DNA of 38,266 nucleotides from a virus: positions 1 to 38,266 of IMG/VR virus record IMGVR_UViG_3300029265_000706. One strand, written 5' to 3'. Shown piece after piece: positions 38,236 to 38,266 of the stretch. Under the pieces are notes generated by a model. The model saw nothing but the letters and a program-made list of their open reading frames with translations, was not told the origin of the DNA and made no database searches. A program made the translations under genes and the position numbers. Every line of letters begins with the position of its first letter. Within the stretch, counting starts at the first letter, position 1.

Positions 38236-38266
38236 AATTTCTTAAATATGTAAAACAGCGCCATTA

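Noticed and set aside
1-38266. Prophage or integrated element with attachment sites
   Set aside because: No integrase, repressor pair or direct-repeat ends are visible. The gene set suits a virulent T4-like phage.

Overview
This 38.3 kb window looks like part of a large virulent T4-like (myovirus-type) bacteriophage genome whose host is probably a flavobacterium or another member of the Bacteroidetes. The phage assignment rests on a T4-type replisome: family-B DNA polymerase, sliding clamp gp45, clamp loader gp44 and gp62. It is supported by a lysis cassette, phage nucleotide-metabolism genes, tight gene packing and overlapping start and stop codons. The host assignment rests on the promoters. 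At least seven gene starts are preceded by a TTTGG-like -33 box, exactly 19 bp, then a TATATTTA-like -7 box, which is the Bacteroidetes primary sigma architecture. Start codons follow A/T-rich leaders rather than strong Shine-Dalgarno sites. Every supported gene lies on the minus strand, so transcription runs from right to left.

Layout in the direction of transcription (right to left). 38.3-36.4 kb: structured hairpins, a strong terminator, then a lysis cassette (small holin-like protein, endolysin-like enzyme, membrane/coiled-coil protein, second holin). 36.4-33.7 kb: a coiled-coil membrane protein, small unknowns and ThyX. 33.5-27.7 kb: a 7-deazaguanine DNA-modification and purine module (DpdA-like transglycosylase, QueC, thioredoxin, QueD, QueE, Hpt, FolE, MazG-like pyrophosphatase). 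27.7-25.2 kb: four tandem paralogous beta-rich proteins, probably virion proteins. 25.1-21.7 kb: DNA polymerase split into two ORFs, then the clamp. 21.6-18.8 kb: Hsp20, GroES and a complete GroEL. 18.7-16.2 kb: clamp loader gp44 and gp62, small unknowns and a DUF1599/Nmad1-like protein. 16.2-5.3 kb: a sugar module (DegT/StrS aminotransferase, GNAT acetyltransferase, SDR epimerase, methyltransferase-like protein, five to six glycosyltransferases), interrupted by a Cas4/RecB-like PD-(D/E)XK nuclease and a ribbon-helix-helix protein. 5.3 kb to 1: small unknowns, an HNH-like protein, a secreted transglycosylase-like protein, a SWIM zinc-finger protein and the start of a gene cut by the window edge.

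The genes suggest a phage that chemically protects its DNA and brings its own folding machinery. FolE, QueD, QueE and QueC would make preQ0 from GTP, and the DpdA-like enzyme would exchange it for guanine in phage DNA. Hpt and the MazG-like enzyme would shape the purine pool and ThyX would supply dTMP. GroEL/GroES/Hsp20 probably help fold abundant virion proteins. The sugar and glycosyltransferase genes could decorate DNA, virions or the host surface; the sequence does not say which. No stretch longer than 300 bp lacks a gene. The largest gap is 38029-38266, and it holds a terminator and three hairpins. I see no canonical tRNA, rRNA, CRISPR array, transposase or integrase.
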